Origin: CAYOYK01 sp964408185 | GTDB taxonomy: Bacteria; Bacillota; Clostridia; Christensenellales; Aristaeellaceae | Assembly: GCA_964408185.1 (NCBI GenBank) | Contig: CAYOYK010000001.1 | Location: 92,606 to 156,605, forward strand | DNA: 64,000 nt | Reading direction: 5' to 3' | Shown: positions 7,796-15,138 of the stretch, in pieces | Layout: each line of letters begins with the position of its first letter | How positions within the stretch are numbered: the first letter of the stretch is position 1 | Position numbers and translations under genes: made by a program | Notes under the pieces: model-generated | The model's input: the letters and a program-made list of their open reading frames with translations, nothing else | Databases searched by the model: none | What the model was told of the DNA's origin: nothing

Positions 7796-8316
7796 TCGCC
7801 GTCGATTGGCTGGCGGCGCTGCAAGCGGAGGCGTATGCCCTGCTGGGCGGTGACGGCGCGTTCGTCCGCAGGTCGGCCAAGGAGGATTGCCTGTTTGTGA
7901 GCGACCTGCCCCGGCACGCGGACACGGCGGCTGTCGAAAGCGCCAAGCTCCGCCTCGCGGAAAGCGGGCTGACCGCGCGCGCGCAGAACGGGCTCCTGTA
8001 TGTGGATGCAACCCCGCCGCGCTTCAAGGCCCTGCTGACGCTCCTGCCAAATACACCGCCCAAGGCGCTCCCGGCGGACGACGCGCTGCACCCGGCCTAC
8101 GCGCTGTGTCGGCTGTGGCTGCACGGCCCGGCCGCGCCGCTGGAGGAGCAGCCTTTGGGGCCATTGCGCCGCATGCTGCTTAGCGGCGACGCGCCCGCGG
8201 AGCTGATCCGGCGCGTGCCGAGGCTGTACGCGCAAAGCGCGGCATGGCTGCGCGCGCATGAACCTCTGCCCTGCGCGGCGGGCCGCGTGCTCTCCGATTG
8301 GCTGCAAAACCGTTGA
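7792..8316 (+). CDS. Hypothetical protein coupled to the DUF1934 gene
   Basis: I do not recognise this 174-residue product. It starts at GTG in a GTGA overlap with DUF1934, which argues that it is real and co-translated. It is alpha-rich and Ala/Leu/Arg-rich, without transmembrane segments or catalytic motifs I can identify. The C-terminal half (FKALLTLLPNTPPKALPADD then HPAYALCRLWLHG, residues ~75-120) looks like the most conserved part, with a following helical region. A 28-base gap separates it from the next gene. Confidence 0.6.
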   Translation: MIAVDWLAALQAEAYALLGGDGAFVRRSAKEDCLFVSDLPRHADTAAVESAKLRLAESGLTARAQNGLLYVDATPPRFKALLTLLPNTPPKALPADDALHPAYALCRLWLHGPAAPLEEQPLGPLRRMLLSGDAPAELIRRVPRLYAQSAAWLRAHEPLPCAAGRVLSDWLQNR

Positions 8317-8344
8317 CGCGGCGCAATGCCGCAAGGAGGATGCA

Positions 8345-8989
8345 ATGAAGATCACTCACCCCGGTCACTCCCTGTTCCTGATTGAGCTGCGCGGCGGCGC
8401 GACGCTGGCCCTCGACCCCTACGGCAGGGATTTCGGCTATCCCACCCGCGCAATCAGGGCCGACGCGGTGCTGTGCTCGCACGGCCACGGCGACCACCAT
8501 GGGCTGGATATGCTGCAAGGCGACTATCAGCTTGTTGAGACGGAGGGCGAGCACGCCTTGCCCGGCGGCGCGAAGGCGACGATGATCGCCAGCTTTCACG
8601 ACGACGCGCAGGGCGCGAAGCGCGGCCCCAATCTGCTCACGGTCATCGAGGCGGAGGGCCTGCGCGTGGCGCATCTGGGCGACTTGGGCTGTCCGCTTAC
8701 GGAGGCGCAGCTTGCCGCGCTGGGCCGCATCGACGTGCTGATGCTCCCGGTCGGCGGCTTTTATACCATCGACGCGCAAACGGCGCTGGCGCAAATGCGG
8801 CGCATCCGCCCGAACCTGTGCGTCCCGATGCACTATGCCACCGCCGTCAACGCGGATTGGCCTATCGCCAAGCTGGAGGGCTTTGCGTCGCTGCTGGACA
8901 GTCCGCCCGATCACGCCCTCGCGCTGGACGTTTCCTCCGGCGCACTGCCCGCGCCCACGCGCGTGCTTGTGCTGGACGAGCTGGCATAA
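8345..8989 (+). CDS. UlaG-like metallo-beta-lactamase-fold hydrolase
   Basis: The 214-residue protein begins MKITHPGHSLFLIEL and carries a metal-binding CSHGHGDHHGLDML motif, a later His in AHLGDLGCPL and a further His in CVPMHYATAVNADWP, the arrangement of the small UlaG/YtkL-type metal-dependent hydrolases. AAGGAGG precedes the ATG; the upstream in-frame extension is shadow. Substrate is unknown. It sits between the hypothetical gene and tcdA in one direction with short gaps, so co-transcription is likely. Confidence 0.82.
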   Translation: MKITHPGHSLFLIELRGGATLALDPYGRDFGYPTRAIRADAVLCSHGHGDHHGLDMLQGDYQLVETEGEHALPGGAKATMIASFHDDAQGAKRGPNLLTVIEAEGLRVAHLGDLGCPLTEAQLAALGRIDVLMLPVGGFYTIDAQTALAQMRRIRPNLCVPMHYATAVNADWPIAKLEGFASLLDSPPDHALALDVSSGALPAPTRVLVLDELA

Positions 8990-9011
8990 CCCGACGAAGG
9001 AGGGATACCCT

Positions 9012-9752
9012 ATGGCCGAACCCTCCGCGCGCACGGTGCGCACCGCCGCGCTGCTGGGCCAGCGGGCGATGGACGCATTGGGCCGCGCGCATGTGATGCT
9101 GTTCGGCGTGGGCGGCGTGGGCGGCTATGCCGCCGAGGCCGTGGCGCGCGCGGGCGTGGGCAGGCTCACGCTGGTGGACGCCGACGAGGTCTCGCCCAGC
9201 AACCTCAACCGACAGCTGGTCGCGCTGACCTCGACGCTTGGGCAGAGCAAGGCGCGCGTAATGGCCGCCCGCATTTGCGATTTTGCCCCGGAGGCCGTCG
9301 TGACCGCCATAGAACGCTTCCATCTGCCAAGCGACCCCGTAAGCATCCCGGAGGACGTATCGCTGGTGCTGGACGCGATCGACACCGTATCGGCCAAGGT
9401 GGATCTGGCCGTTACCTGCCAAGCGCGTGGAATCCCGCTGGTGAGCTGCATGGGCATGGGCAACCGCCTAGACCCCGCGCACATCCGCGTCGGCGAGCTG
9501 TTTGACACCTCCGGCGACCCTCTTTGCCGCGCCATGCGGCACGAGCTGCGCAAACGCGGCGTAACCAGCCTGCGCTGCGTCTATTCCGACGAGCCGCCCC
9601 GCGCGCCGATCTATCGCGACGGCGACGCGGAGCTCAAGGCTGGTCGGCCCGCGCCGGGCTCGCTGTGCTGCGTTCCCGCCGCGGCGGGGCTGTACTTGGC
9701 CAGCGAGGCCATACGGCTGCTGACGGCGGCTTATCTTGACAACAATCGCTGA
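9012..9752 (+). CDS. tcdA: tRNA threonylcarbamoyladenosine dehydratase (ThiF/E1-like)
   Basis: TcdA cyclises t6A37 of ANN-decoding tRNAs to ct6A using ATP. The 246-residue protein has the nucleotide-binding VMLFGVGGVGGYAAEAVARAG near residue 30, the metal/ATP residues in LVDADEVSPSNLNRQ, the DAIDTVSAK motif and a C-terminal APGSLCCVPAAAGLYLASE segment. These are the YgdL/CsdL-type features rather than ThiF or MoeB: no ubiquitin-like partner or rhodanese domain is present. AGGAGGG lies 5 bases before the ATG. Confidence 0.9.
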   Translation: MAEPSARTVRTAALLGQRAMDALGRAHVMLFGVGGVGGYAAEAVARAGVGRLTLVDADEVSPSNLNRQLVALTSTLGQSKARVMAARICDFAPEAVVTAIERFHLPSDPVSIPEDVSLVLDAIDTVSAKVDLAVTCQARGIPLVSCMGMGNRLDPAHIRVGELFDTSGDPLCRAMRHELRKRGVTSLRCVYSDEPPRAPIYRDGDAELKAGRPAPGSLCCVPAAAGLYLASEAIRLLTAAYLDNNR

Positions 9753-9807
9753 TTTATGCGAATCGTGGATTGTTTTTTTCTCGTTCTGTGATAAACTTAT
9801 CAATGTC

Positions 9808-9827
9808 GGCGCGCGATGACGCGCGCC
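9808..9827 (+). promoter_or_regulatory. GC hairpin in the leader of the dehydrogenase-like operon
   Basis: GGCGCGCG-ATGA-CGCGCGCC is a perfect 8-bp stem ending a few bases before the GGAGGA ribosome binding site. A weak promoter (TTGTTT, 16 bases, TAAACT) precedes it. The hairpin could limit ribosome access or stabilise the mRNA; both are inference. Confidence 0.4.
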
Positions 9828-9842
9828 CATGGAGGAATGTGC

Positions 9843-11294
9843 ATGACGGATATTCTGATAATCGGCGGCGGCGTCATCGGCTGTGCGGCAGCGCGGTTGC
9901 TCTCCGCCTACGAGGCCGATATCACCCTGCTTGAGCGCGGCGACGACGTGGCCGAAGGCGCGAGCAAGGCCAACAGCGGCATCGTTCACGCTGGCTTTGA
10001 CGCGAAGCCGGGCACGCTGAAGGCCAAATACAACGTGGAGGGCTCCCGCATGTACGAGGCCCTCTGCCGCGAGGTCAACGCGCCCTATACGCGCCCCGGC
10101 GCGCTGGTGCTGGCCTTTACCCCGGAGGAGGAGCAGACCGTCCGCTCGCTTTACGAGCAGGGCCTGCAAAACGGCGTGGAGGGCCTCCGGCTGCTGACAA
10201 GCAAAGAGCTTCTCGCCTTGGAGCCCAACGTCAACCCGGACGCGACTCTCGCGCTGCTGGCCCCCACCAGCGGCCTGACCAGCCCCTACGAGCTGACCTG
10301 CGCGCTGGCCGACCACGCGGCGGTCAACGGCGTGCGCTTCCAGCTGAACACCGAGGTACTGTCCATCGGCAAAACGGACGGCGGCTACCTTGTGCGGACC
10401 AACAAGGGCGATATCGGCTGCAAAACGCTGGTGCTCTGCGCGGGCGCGAGCAGCGGCGCGCTGCACAACCAAATCGGCACGCGCAAGCTGAACGTCACGC
10501 CCCGCAAGGGCGAGTATTACTTGCTCGACCATACAAGCCCCTCGCTGTTCACGCGCACCATGTTCCAAGCGCCCACGCGCATGGGCAAGGGCGTGCTGGT
10601 CAGCCCGACCGTACACGGCAACCTGCTGCTCGGCCCCACCGCCGAGGATGTGACCGACCCTCTGGACGTGAGCACCACCGCCGCTCAGCTCAAGCTGGTC
10701 AGCGAAAAGGCTCGCCTGACTTGGCCCAAGGAGAATCTTCGCTCGACCGTCACCACATTCGCGGGCATTCGCGCGCATGAGGCGGGCGACGACTTTATCA
10801 TTGGCGCAGTCGAGGGCGCGCCGGGCGCGTACGAGGCCGCCGGAATCGAAAGCCCCGGCCTGAGCGCCGCCCCGGCCATCGCCAACGCGCTGGCGGAGCA
10901 GATCGCCGCCGAGACCCATCTGCGCAAAAAGCCCGATTGGACGCCCGCGCCTTACCGCGAAAAGCCCTTTTACGCCATGACCACCGCCGAGCGCGCCGCC
11001 ATCGTGGCAAAAGACCCGCAGTACGGGCAGATCATCTGCCGCTGCGAGCAGGTGACCGAGGCGGAGATCCGCGCGGCGATTCATCGGCCCGTGGGCGCTC
11101 GCTCCATCGACGGGGTCAAGCGCCGCACCCGCGCCGGCATGGGCCGGTGTCAGGGCGGCTTTTGCAGCCCGCGCGTGCTGGAGATCTTGGCGCAGGAGCT
11201 GCACATCGACCCCACCGAGGTGACCAAGTGCGGCGGCGAGAGCCGCGTGCTGGTCTCCACCATCCGCGACGCGCTGCGCAAGGAGGAAGAATGA
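9843..11294 (+). CDS. FAD-dependent glycerol-3-phosphate dehydrogenase-like oxidoreductase with BFD [2Fe-2S] domain
   Basis: The 483-residue protein has a DAO-type FAD domain (ILIIGGGVIGCAAARLL at the N-terminus; KANSGIVHAGFDAKPG; THxxL-type middle) and a C-terminal BFD-like iron-sulfur domain with CRCEQV and GRCQGGFC supplying four Cys. This architecture is that of the Clostridia 'GlpO/GlpA-like' enzymes encoded beside a second FAD protein and a DUF1667 protein. The likely reaction is glycerol-3-phosphate (or a related 2-hydroxy substrate) oxidation in the cytoplasm. The ATG 6 bases after GGAGGA was chosen. The stop overlaps the next start (ATGA). Confidence 0.82.
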   Translation: MTDILIIGGGVIGCAAARLLSAYEADITLLERGDDVAEGASKANSGIVHAGFDAKPGTLKAKYNVEGSRMYEALCREVNAPYTRPGALVLAFTPEEEQTVRSLYEQGLQNGVEGLRLLTSKELLALEPNVNPDATLALLAPTSGLTSPYELTCALADHAAVNGVRFQLNTEVLSIGKTDGGYLVRTNKGDIGCKTLVLCAGASSGALHNQIGTRKLNVTPRKGEYYLLDHTSPSLFTRTMFQAPTRMGKGVLVSPTVHGNLLLGPTAEDVTDPLDVSTTAAQLKLVSEKARLTWPKENLRSTVTTFAGIRAHEAGDDFIIGAVEGAPGAYEAAGIESPGLSAAPAIANALAEQIAAETHLRKKPDWTPAPYREKPFYAMTTAERAAIVAKDPQYGQIICRCEQVTEAEIRAAIHRPVGARSIDGVKRRTRAGMGRCQGGFCSPRVLEILAQELHIDPTEVTKCGGESRVLVSTIRDALRKEEE

Positions 11295-12580
11295 TGAGCG
11301 AACCCATCAGGACCGACGTGGAGCAGGCGGATGTGCTGATCATCGGCGCGGGCCCGGCCGGTATGGCCGCCGCCGCCGCCGCCCGCGAGCAGGGCGTGCA
11401 AAGCATTGTGGTGCTGGAGCGCGAGGACGCCATGGGCGGCATTCTGCGCCAGTGCATCCACAACGGCTTTGGTCTGCACCGCTTCAAGGAGGAGCTGACC
11501 GGGCCCGAATACGCCCAGCGGGATATCGACAAGATCAAGGAGCTGGGCGTCGAGGTGCGCCTTGGCACCACCGTGCTCAGCTTGGACGGCGACCGCAGGG
11601 TCACCGCCGTGAGCAGGGCGAAGGGCTTGCAGCTCATTCAAGCCAAGGCCGTCGTGCTGGCCATGGGCTGCCGCGAGCGCCCGCGCGGCGCGCTGGCAAC
11701 CCCCGGCACCCGCTGCGCGGGCATCTACTCCGCCGGTACGGCGCAGAAGTTTGTCAACATGGAGGGCTACATGCCCGGCAAGCGCGTGGTCATCCTCGGC
11801 AGCGGCGATATCGGGCTGATCATGGCCCGCCGCATGACGCTGCAAGGGGCTAATGTGCTGGCCTGCGTGGAGATCATGCCCTACTCCAGCGGGCTGAACC
11901 GCAACATTGTGCAATGTTTGCAGGATTACAACATCCCCCTGCTGTTCAACCACACGGTGACCAATATCGAGGGCCGCGAGCGCCTGACCGGCTTGACCGT
12001 GGCCGAGGTAGACGGCAAGCGCAACCCCATCCCCGGCACGGAGCAGCACTTTGACTGCGACACGCTGCTCCTCAGCGTCGGATTGATCCCCGAAAACGAA
12101 CTGAGCCAGCAGGCAGGGGTGGAGATTTCGCCGCTGACGCAGGGCGCGGTGGTGGATGATACCTTCGAGACCAGCGTGCCCGGCGTGTTCGCCTGCGGCA
12201 ATGTGCTGCATGTGCACGATCTGGTGGATTTTGTCAGCGCCGAGAGCGCCCGCGCCGGAGCGGCCGCCGCCGCCTACGCGCTGGGCCGTCGCCGCGAGGG
12301 CCGCGTCATCCGCGTAACGGATGGGAACGGCGTGCGCGGCGCGGTGCCGCAAAAGCTCCACCTCCACGCCGACGCGAGCGAGCTGGCTCCCGTGCAGCTG
12401 ATGTTCCGTCCCGCCGCCGTGTACGAAAACGCGACCATTCGCGTGCTGGACGGCGACAGGGAGGTTTCGCGCGTGAAAAAGCGCATCCTGACTCCCGGCG
12501 AGATGGCCGAGCTGACCCTCAAGCCTGAGGCGCTCGCGGCACTCTCCGGCGGCGACCTGACCGTCCAAATTGAAGCGTAA
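11291..12580 (+). CDS. NAD(P)/FAD-dependent oxidoreductase, second subunit of the dehydrogenase-like complex
   Basis: The 429-residue pyridine-nucleotide-disulphide-type flavoprotein has an FAD Rossmann motif VLIIGAGPAGMAAAAAA, a second nucleotide fold VVILGSGDIGLIMARRM, and the FAD-closing GVFACGNVLHVHDLVDFVS. It lacks a CxxxxC redox disulphide. It overlaps the preceding gene by 4 bases and is followed after 19 bases by DUF1667, the conserved three-gene order. It probably passes electrons from the dehydrogenase to NAD or another acceptor. Two tandem ATG codons are possible starts; the first is used because it overlaps the upstream stop. Confidence 0.82.
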   Translation: MMSEPIRTDVEQADVLIIGAGPAGMAAAAAAREQGVQSIVVLEREDAMGGILRQCIHNGFGLHRFKEELTGPEYAQRDIDKIKELGVEVRLGTTVLSLDGDRRVTAVSRAKGLQLIQAKAVVLAMGCRERPRGALATPGTRCAGIYSAGTAQKFVNMEGYMPGKRVVILGSGDIGLIMARRMTLQGANVLACVEIMPYSSGLNRNIVQCLQDYNIPLLFNHTVTNIEGRERLTGLTVAEVDGKRNPIPGTEQHFDCDTLLLSVGLIPENELSQQAGVEISPLTQGAVVDDTFETSVPGVFACGNVLHVHDLVDFVSAESARAGAAAAAYALGRRREGRVIRVTDGNGVRGAVPQKLHLHADASELAPVQLMFRPAAVYENATIRVLDGDREVSRVKKRILTPGEMAELTLKPEALAALSGGDLTVQIEA

Positions 12581-12599
12581 GCCCGAAGGAGGCATGAAT

Positions 12600-12953
12600 A
12601 TGGAACAGACCCTGACCTGCATCAACTGTCCCGTGGGCTGCCGCATTCAGACGACCATCGAGAACGGCGTATGCGTGAGCGTATCCGGCAACGGCTGCAA
12701 GCTGGGCGAGAAATACGCCATGCAGGAGAGCGTCAAGCCCCTGCGCATGGTCACCGCCGTGGTGCCCGTAGCGGGCGCGGCAATGCCCGTGAGCGTCAAA
12801 ACGCGCACGCCCATCCCCAAGCAGGACATCGCGCGCTGCATGGCCGAGCTGAGCCAACTCGCGCTCAAGGCCCCGGTACATATGGGCGACGTGGTGCTCG
12901 CCAACGCCGTGGGCAGCGGCGTGGACGTCATTGCCACCAAGACGGTCGAATAA
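12600..12953 (+). CDS. DUF1667 family protein
   Basis: A 117-residue protein with CINCPVGC near the N-terminus and a third Cys group in GNGCKLG, typical of DUF1667, a small presumed iron-sulfur or metal-binding subunit of the dehydrogenase set. The C-terminal part repeats VKTRTPIPK and VLANAVGSGVDVIATK, typical of the family. AAGGAGG and spacing favour the second of two close ATGs. A strong hairpin terminator follows. Confidence 0.82.
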   Translation: MEQTLTCINCPVGCRIQTTIENGVCVSVSGNGCKLGEKYAMQESVKPLRMVTAVVPVAGAAMPVSVKTRTPIPKQDIARCMAELSQLALKAPVHMGDVVLANAVGSGVDVIATKTVE

Positions 12954-12970
12954 GCGGCGCTTCCCAATGC

Positions 12971-13005
12971 AAAGCCCGCCGGAGAGCAGCTCTCCGGCGG
13001 GCTTT
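12971..13005. terminator. Bidirectional hairpin terminator
   Basis: A perfect 16-bp stem (AAAGCCCGCCGGAGAG/CTCTCCGGCGGGCTTT) with a 3-base loop separates the dehydrogenase-like operon from the convergent panE-like gene. Weak T content on both sides means either strand could use it. Confidence 0.75.
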
Positions 13006-13031
13006 GGCATATACGCGGCGAATGGATCCCT

Positions 13032-14054
13032 TTACAGCGCGAGGAACGCCGGATCAAACAGGTTCTGCTCCTCGATACGGCGCTTGCCGTTTTCAATCTC
13101 CTTGACCATGGCGGTCAGGCGATCGTTGACCGGGCAGGGTACGCCGTGCTCGTCGCCCTTCTGGGCGATGTAGCCGTTAAAGTAGTCGATCTCGGTCGGC
13201 CGTCCGCGCTCAAGGGATTGTAAGCTGGACGACTTGAGATTTTTGTACTTGAGACCCACGATATAGATCACGATATGGCGGCGCAGTCGGTCAAGCGCGC
13301 CGTCGCCCTTCATAAGGCCGTAGTAATCCAGCTTGCCGCCGAAGGGCGGCACGCGCAGGTTGAGCGCGTCCGCCACACGCATGGCCTCGCCAATGATGGC
13401 GAGGAAGATCTTGCGGGCCTGCTTGCGCTTCATCATTTGGCCCAGCCGCAGGCCGCAGATGGCCCCCAGCGAGGTGATGCAGGAGTTGACGATGAGCTTG
13501 GAGTATAATTCCTCATAAATATGATCGGTGACGATGGTCTCCGTGACGGCGGAAAGAGCCTCCTTTGCGGGCTCAAGCGCGGCTTGGTCGCCCTCCAGAC
13601 GGCCGATGATAAACTCGCCGGTGCTGGTCATTTCCAGCTGGCCGGGGCCGTGCATAGTGCCGCCAAAGCCGATCACGCAGCCTACCGTGCGCTCGCGGCC
13701 CACCACGGCGGCCAACGCGTCCACGCACACGCCGTTTTGCAGGCTGAGAACGAGGCTGTCCGGCTTGAGCAGCGGGAGCATTTGGCGCGCGCATTCGGGC
13801 ATATCGTACGCCTTGGTGGCGATGAGGCAGAGATCGAACTGGCCGCTCAGCTCCTCCACGCTGGTCACGGCATGCACGGTGATATCATGCTCGCCCTTCA
13901 CGCCGGTGATGTGTAAGCCCTTACCGCAGCTCAAATCGGCAATCTCGCGGTGCTTGCAGACCAGCGTGACGTCCTGCCCGGCCTGCCGCATGAACGCGGC
14001 GGTCACCCCGCCGATCGCCCCCGCGCCGATGACGACAATTCGTTGTTTTTCCAT
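13032..14054 (-). CDS. 2-dehydropantoate 2-reductase family protein (PanE/ApbA-like)
   Basis: The 340-residue ketopantoate reductase-type protein starts with the NADP Rossmann motif IVVIGAGAIGGVTAAFM, has a catalytic-type Lys in LIATKAYDMPE and LSLQNGVCVD, and a C-terminal helical domain with SKLIVNSCITSLGAICGL and RPTEIDYFNGYIAQKG. PanE reduces ketopantoate to pantoate for coenzyme A, but Clostridia carry several paralogues with unknown 2-oxo-acid substrates, so only the family is assigned. No other pantothenate genes are present. A good promoter lies directly upstream. Confidence 0.82.
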   Translation of the reverse strand: MEKQRIVVIGAGAIGGVTAAFMRQAGQDVTLVCKHREIADLSCGKGLHITGVKGEHDITVHAVTSVEELSGQFDLCLIATKAYDMPECARQMLPLLKPDSLVLSLQNGVCVDALAAVVGRERTVGCVIGFGGTMHGPGQLEMTSTGEFIIGRLEGDQAALEPAKEALSAVTETIVTDHIYEELYSKLIVNSCITSLGAICGLRLGQMMKRKQARKIFLAIIGEAMRVADALNLRVPPFGGKLDYYGLMKGDGALDRLRRHIVIYIVGLKYKNLKSSSLQSLERGRPTEIDYFNGYIAQKGDEHGVPCPVNDRLTAMVKEIENGKRRIEEQNLFDPAFLAL

Positions 14055-14091
14055 AACAAAATCGCTTCCTTTCCTTGCAATGTCAGGGGAT

Positions 14092-14120
14092 ATTGTACCA
14101 TTGTCCCCGGTGTTTTGCAA
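14092..14120 (-). promoter_or_regulatory. Promoter for the PanE-like gene
   Basis: TTGCAA and TACAAT on the minus strand are separated by exactly 17 bases, about 40 bases before the start codon. CCCCG and CGGGG flank the -35 as a short inverted repeat. Confidence 0.65.
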
Positions 14121-14150
14121 ATACGGGGAAGCGCAGGGCGGATGGGCCGA

Positions 14151-15002
14151 TCAGCGGTCGTTGCGCAGGATATCGGCCGTCACCTTGCGGTTGTGGCAGC
14201 TCTCCTCATAGTTTTCGTGGCAGAAGGCGAGATACAGCACCTCCATCAAAAACTGCTGGGAGGTCTTTACGCTCAGGCTGCCGCTCTGCATGGGGCCCTC
14301 GTTGCCGCCGCAAAGAAAGAGCAAATCGCACAGCTCCGCCAACGGGGAGCGTGCAAACCGGGAAATGCAAATGGTCTTGGCCCCCACATCCTTGGCGATG
14401 CGCGCAATCTTGAGCGTCTCCGGCGTTGCGCCGGAGTAGCTGAACAGAATCGCCACGTCCTCCCGGCCCATCAGCGAGGCCCGCATGTACTGCATTCGCG
14501 CGTCCAGCGTACATTCCGCCTTGGGACACACGCGCAGGAAGCGGTTCTTGGCCTCCATGGCCGAGGCCGACGAGGCGCCCACGCCAAAGAAGCAGATATG
14601 CTGCGCCTCGATGAGCCATTGGGTCGCCTCCATCAGCGCGGCGGGGTCGATGAGCTGATAGGTCTCGTGCAGCGACGCGACGTTGTTGTTCAGCACCTTT
14701 TGGATCATCACGTCCACGGTGTCCATCGGCGTGACGATGCAGCCCTGTATCACCGGCGCTTGCGCCGTTTCTGTGACGCTCTGCGCCAAATCGACCTTAA
14801 AGTCCTGATAGCCGTCCTTGCCCAGATGACGGCAAAAGCGGAACACGCTAGTATCGCCCACGTCGCATGCGATCGCCAGCTCCGTTATGGACATGTACAG
14901 CACGTTTTTGGCGCTGGAAAGCACGTAGTCGGCGATGTGCTTCTCCGCTCTTGTAAATGTGTTGTAGTTTGCCTTGATCGTGACAAACAGATCCTGTGAC
15001 AT
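14151..15002 (-). CDS. MurR/RpiR family transcriptional regulator
   Basis: The 283-residue protein has an N-terminal RpiR-type helix-turn-helix (SITELAIACDVGDTSVFRFCRHLG, residues ~40-65) and a C-terminal SIS sugar-phosphate-binding domain (FFGVGASSASAMEAKNRF; ILFSYSGATPETLKIA; CISRFARSPLAELCD). Such regulators sense phosphosugars and usually control adjacent sugar genes; here the neighbours are the PanE-like gene and Tex, so the regulon is unclear. ATG was preferred over an in-frame GTG four codons earlier, which overlaps the AAGGAG site. Confidence 0.88.
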   Translation of the reverse strand: MSQDLFVTIKANYNTFTRAEKHIADYVLSSAKNVLYMSITELAIACDVGDTSVFRFCRHLGKDGYQDFKVDLAQSVTETAQAPVIQGCIVTPMDTVDVMIQKVLNNNVASLHETYQLIDPAALMEATQWLIEAQHICFFGVGASSASAMEAKNRFLRVCPKAECTLDARMQYMRASLMGREDVAILFSYSGATPETLKIARIAKDVGAKTICISRFARSPLAELCDLLFLCGGNEGPMQSGSLSVKTSQQFLMEVLYLAFCHENYEESCHNRKVTADILRNDR

Positions 15003-15061
15003 GTGCGTGTTCACTCCTTGCGCGCATGGTTAATATGGCAACGATCTTCCCAATCTTGCCT

Positions 15062-15091
15062 ATTATATCGCCAATATCCTTTTATTGTCAA
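15062..15091 (-). promoter_or_regulatory. Consensus promoter for the RpiR regulator
   Basis: TTGACA and TATAAT, both perfect, are 18 bases apart on the minus strand about 60 bases before the start codon. This is the strongest sigma-A type promoter in the window. Just upstream of it CCGAACA and TGTTCGG form an inverted repeat. Confidence 0.8.
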
Positions 15092-15138
15092 GCGCAAATT
15101 CCGAACAATTTTTCTTTGGCCTTTTATAAATGTTCGGG

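Noticed and set aside
10937..11290. N-terminal extension of the second FAD protein
   Set aside because: It overlaps the BFD domain of the first gene in another frame; the family starts at the ADVLIIGAGPAG strand, and a good ribosome binding site precedes the chosen ATG.
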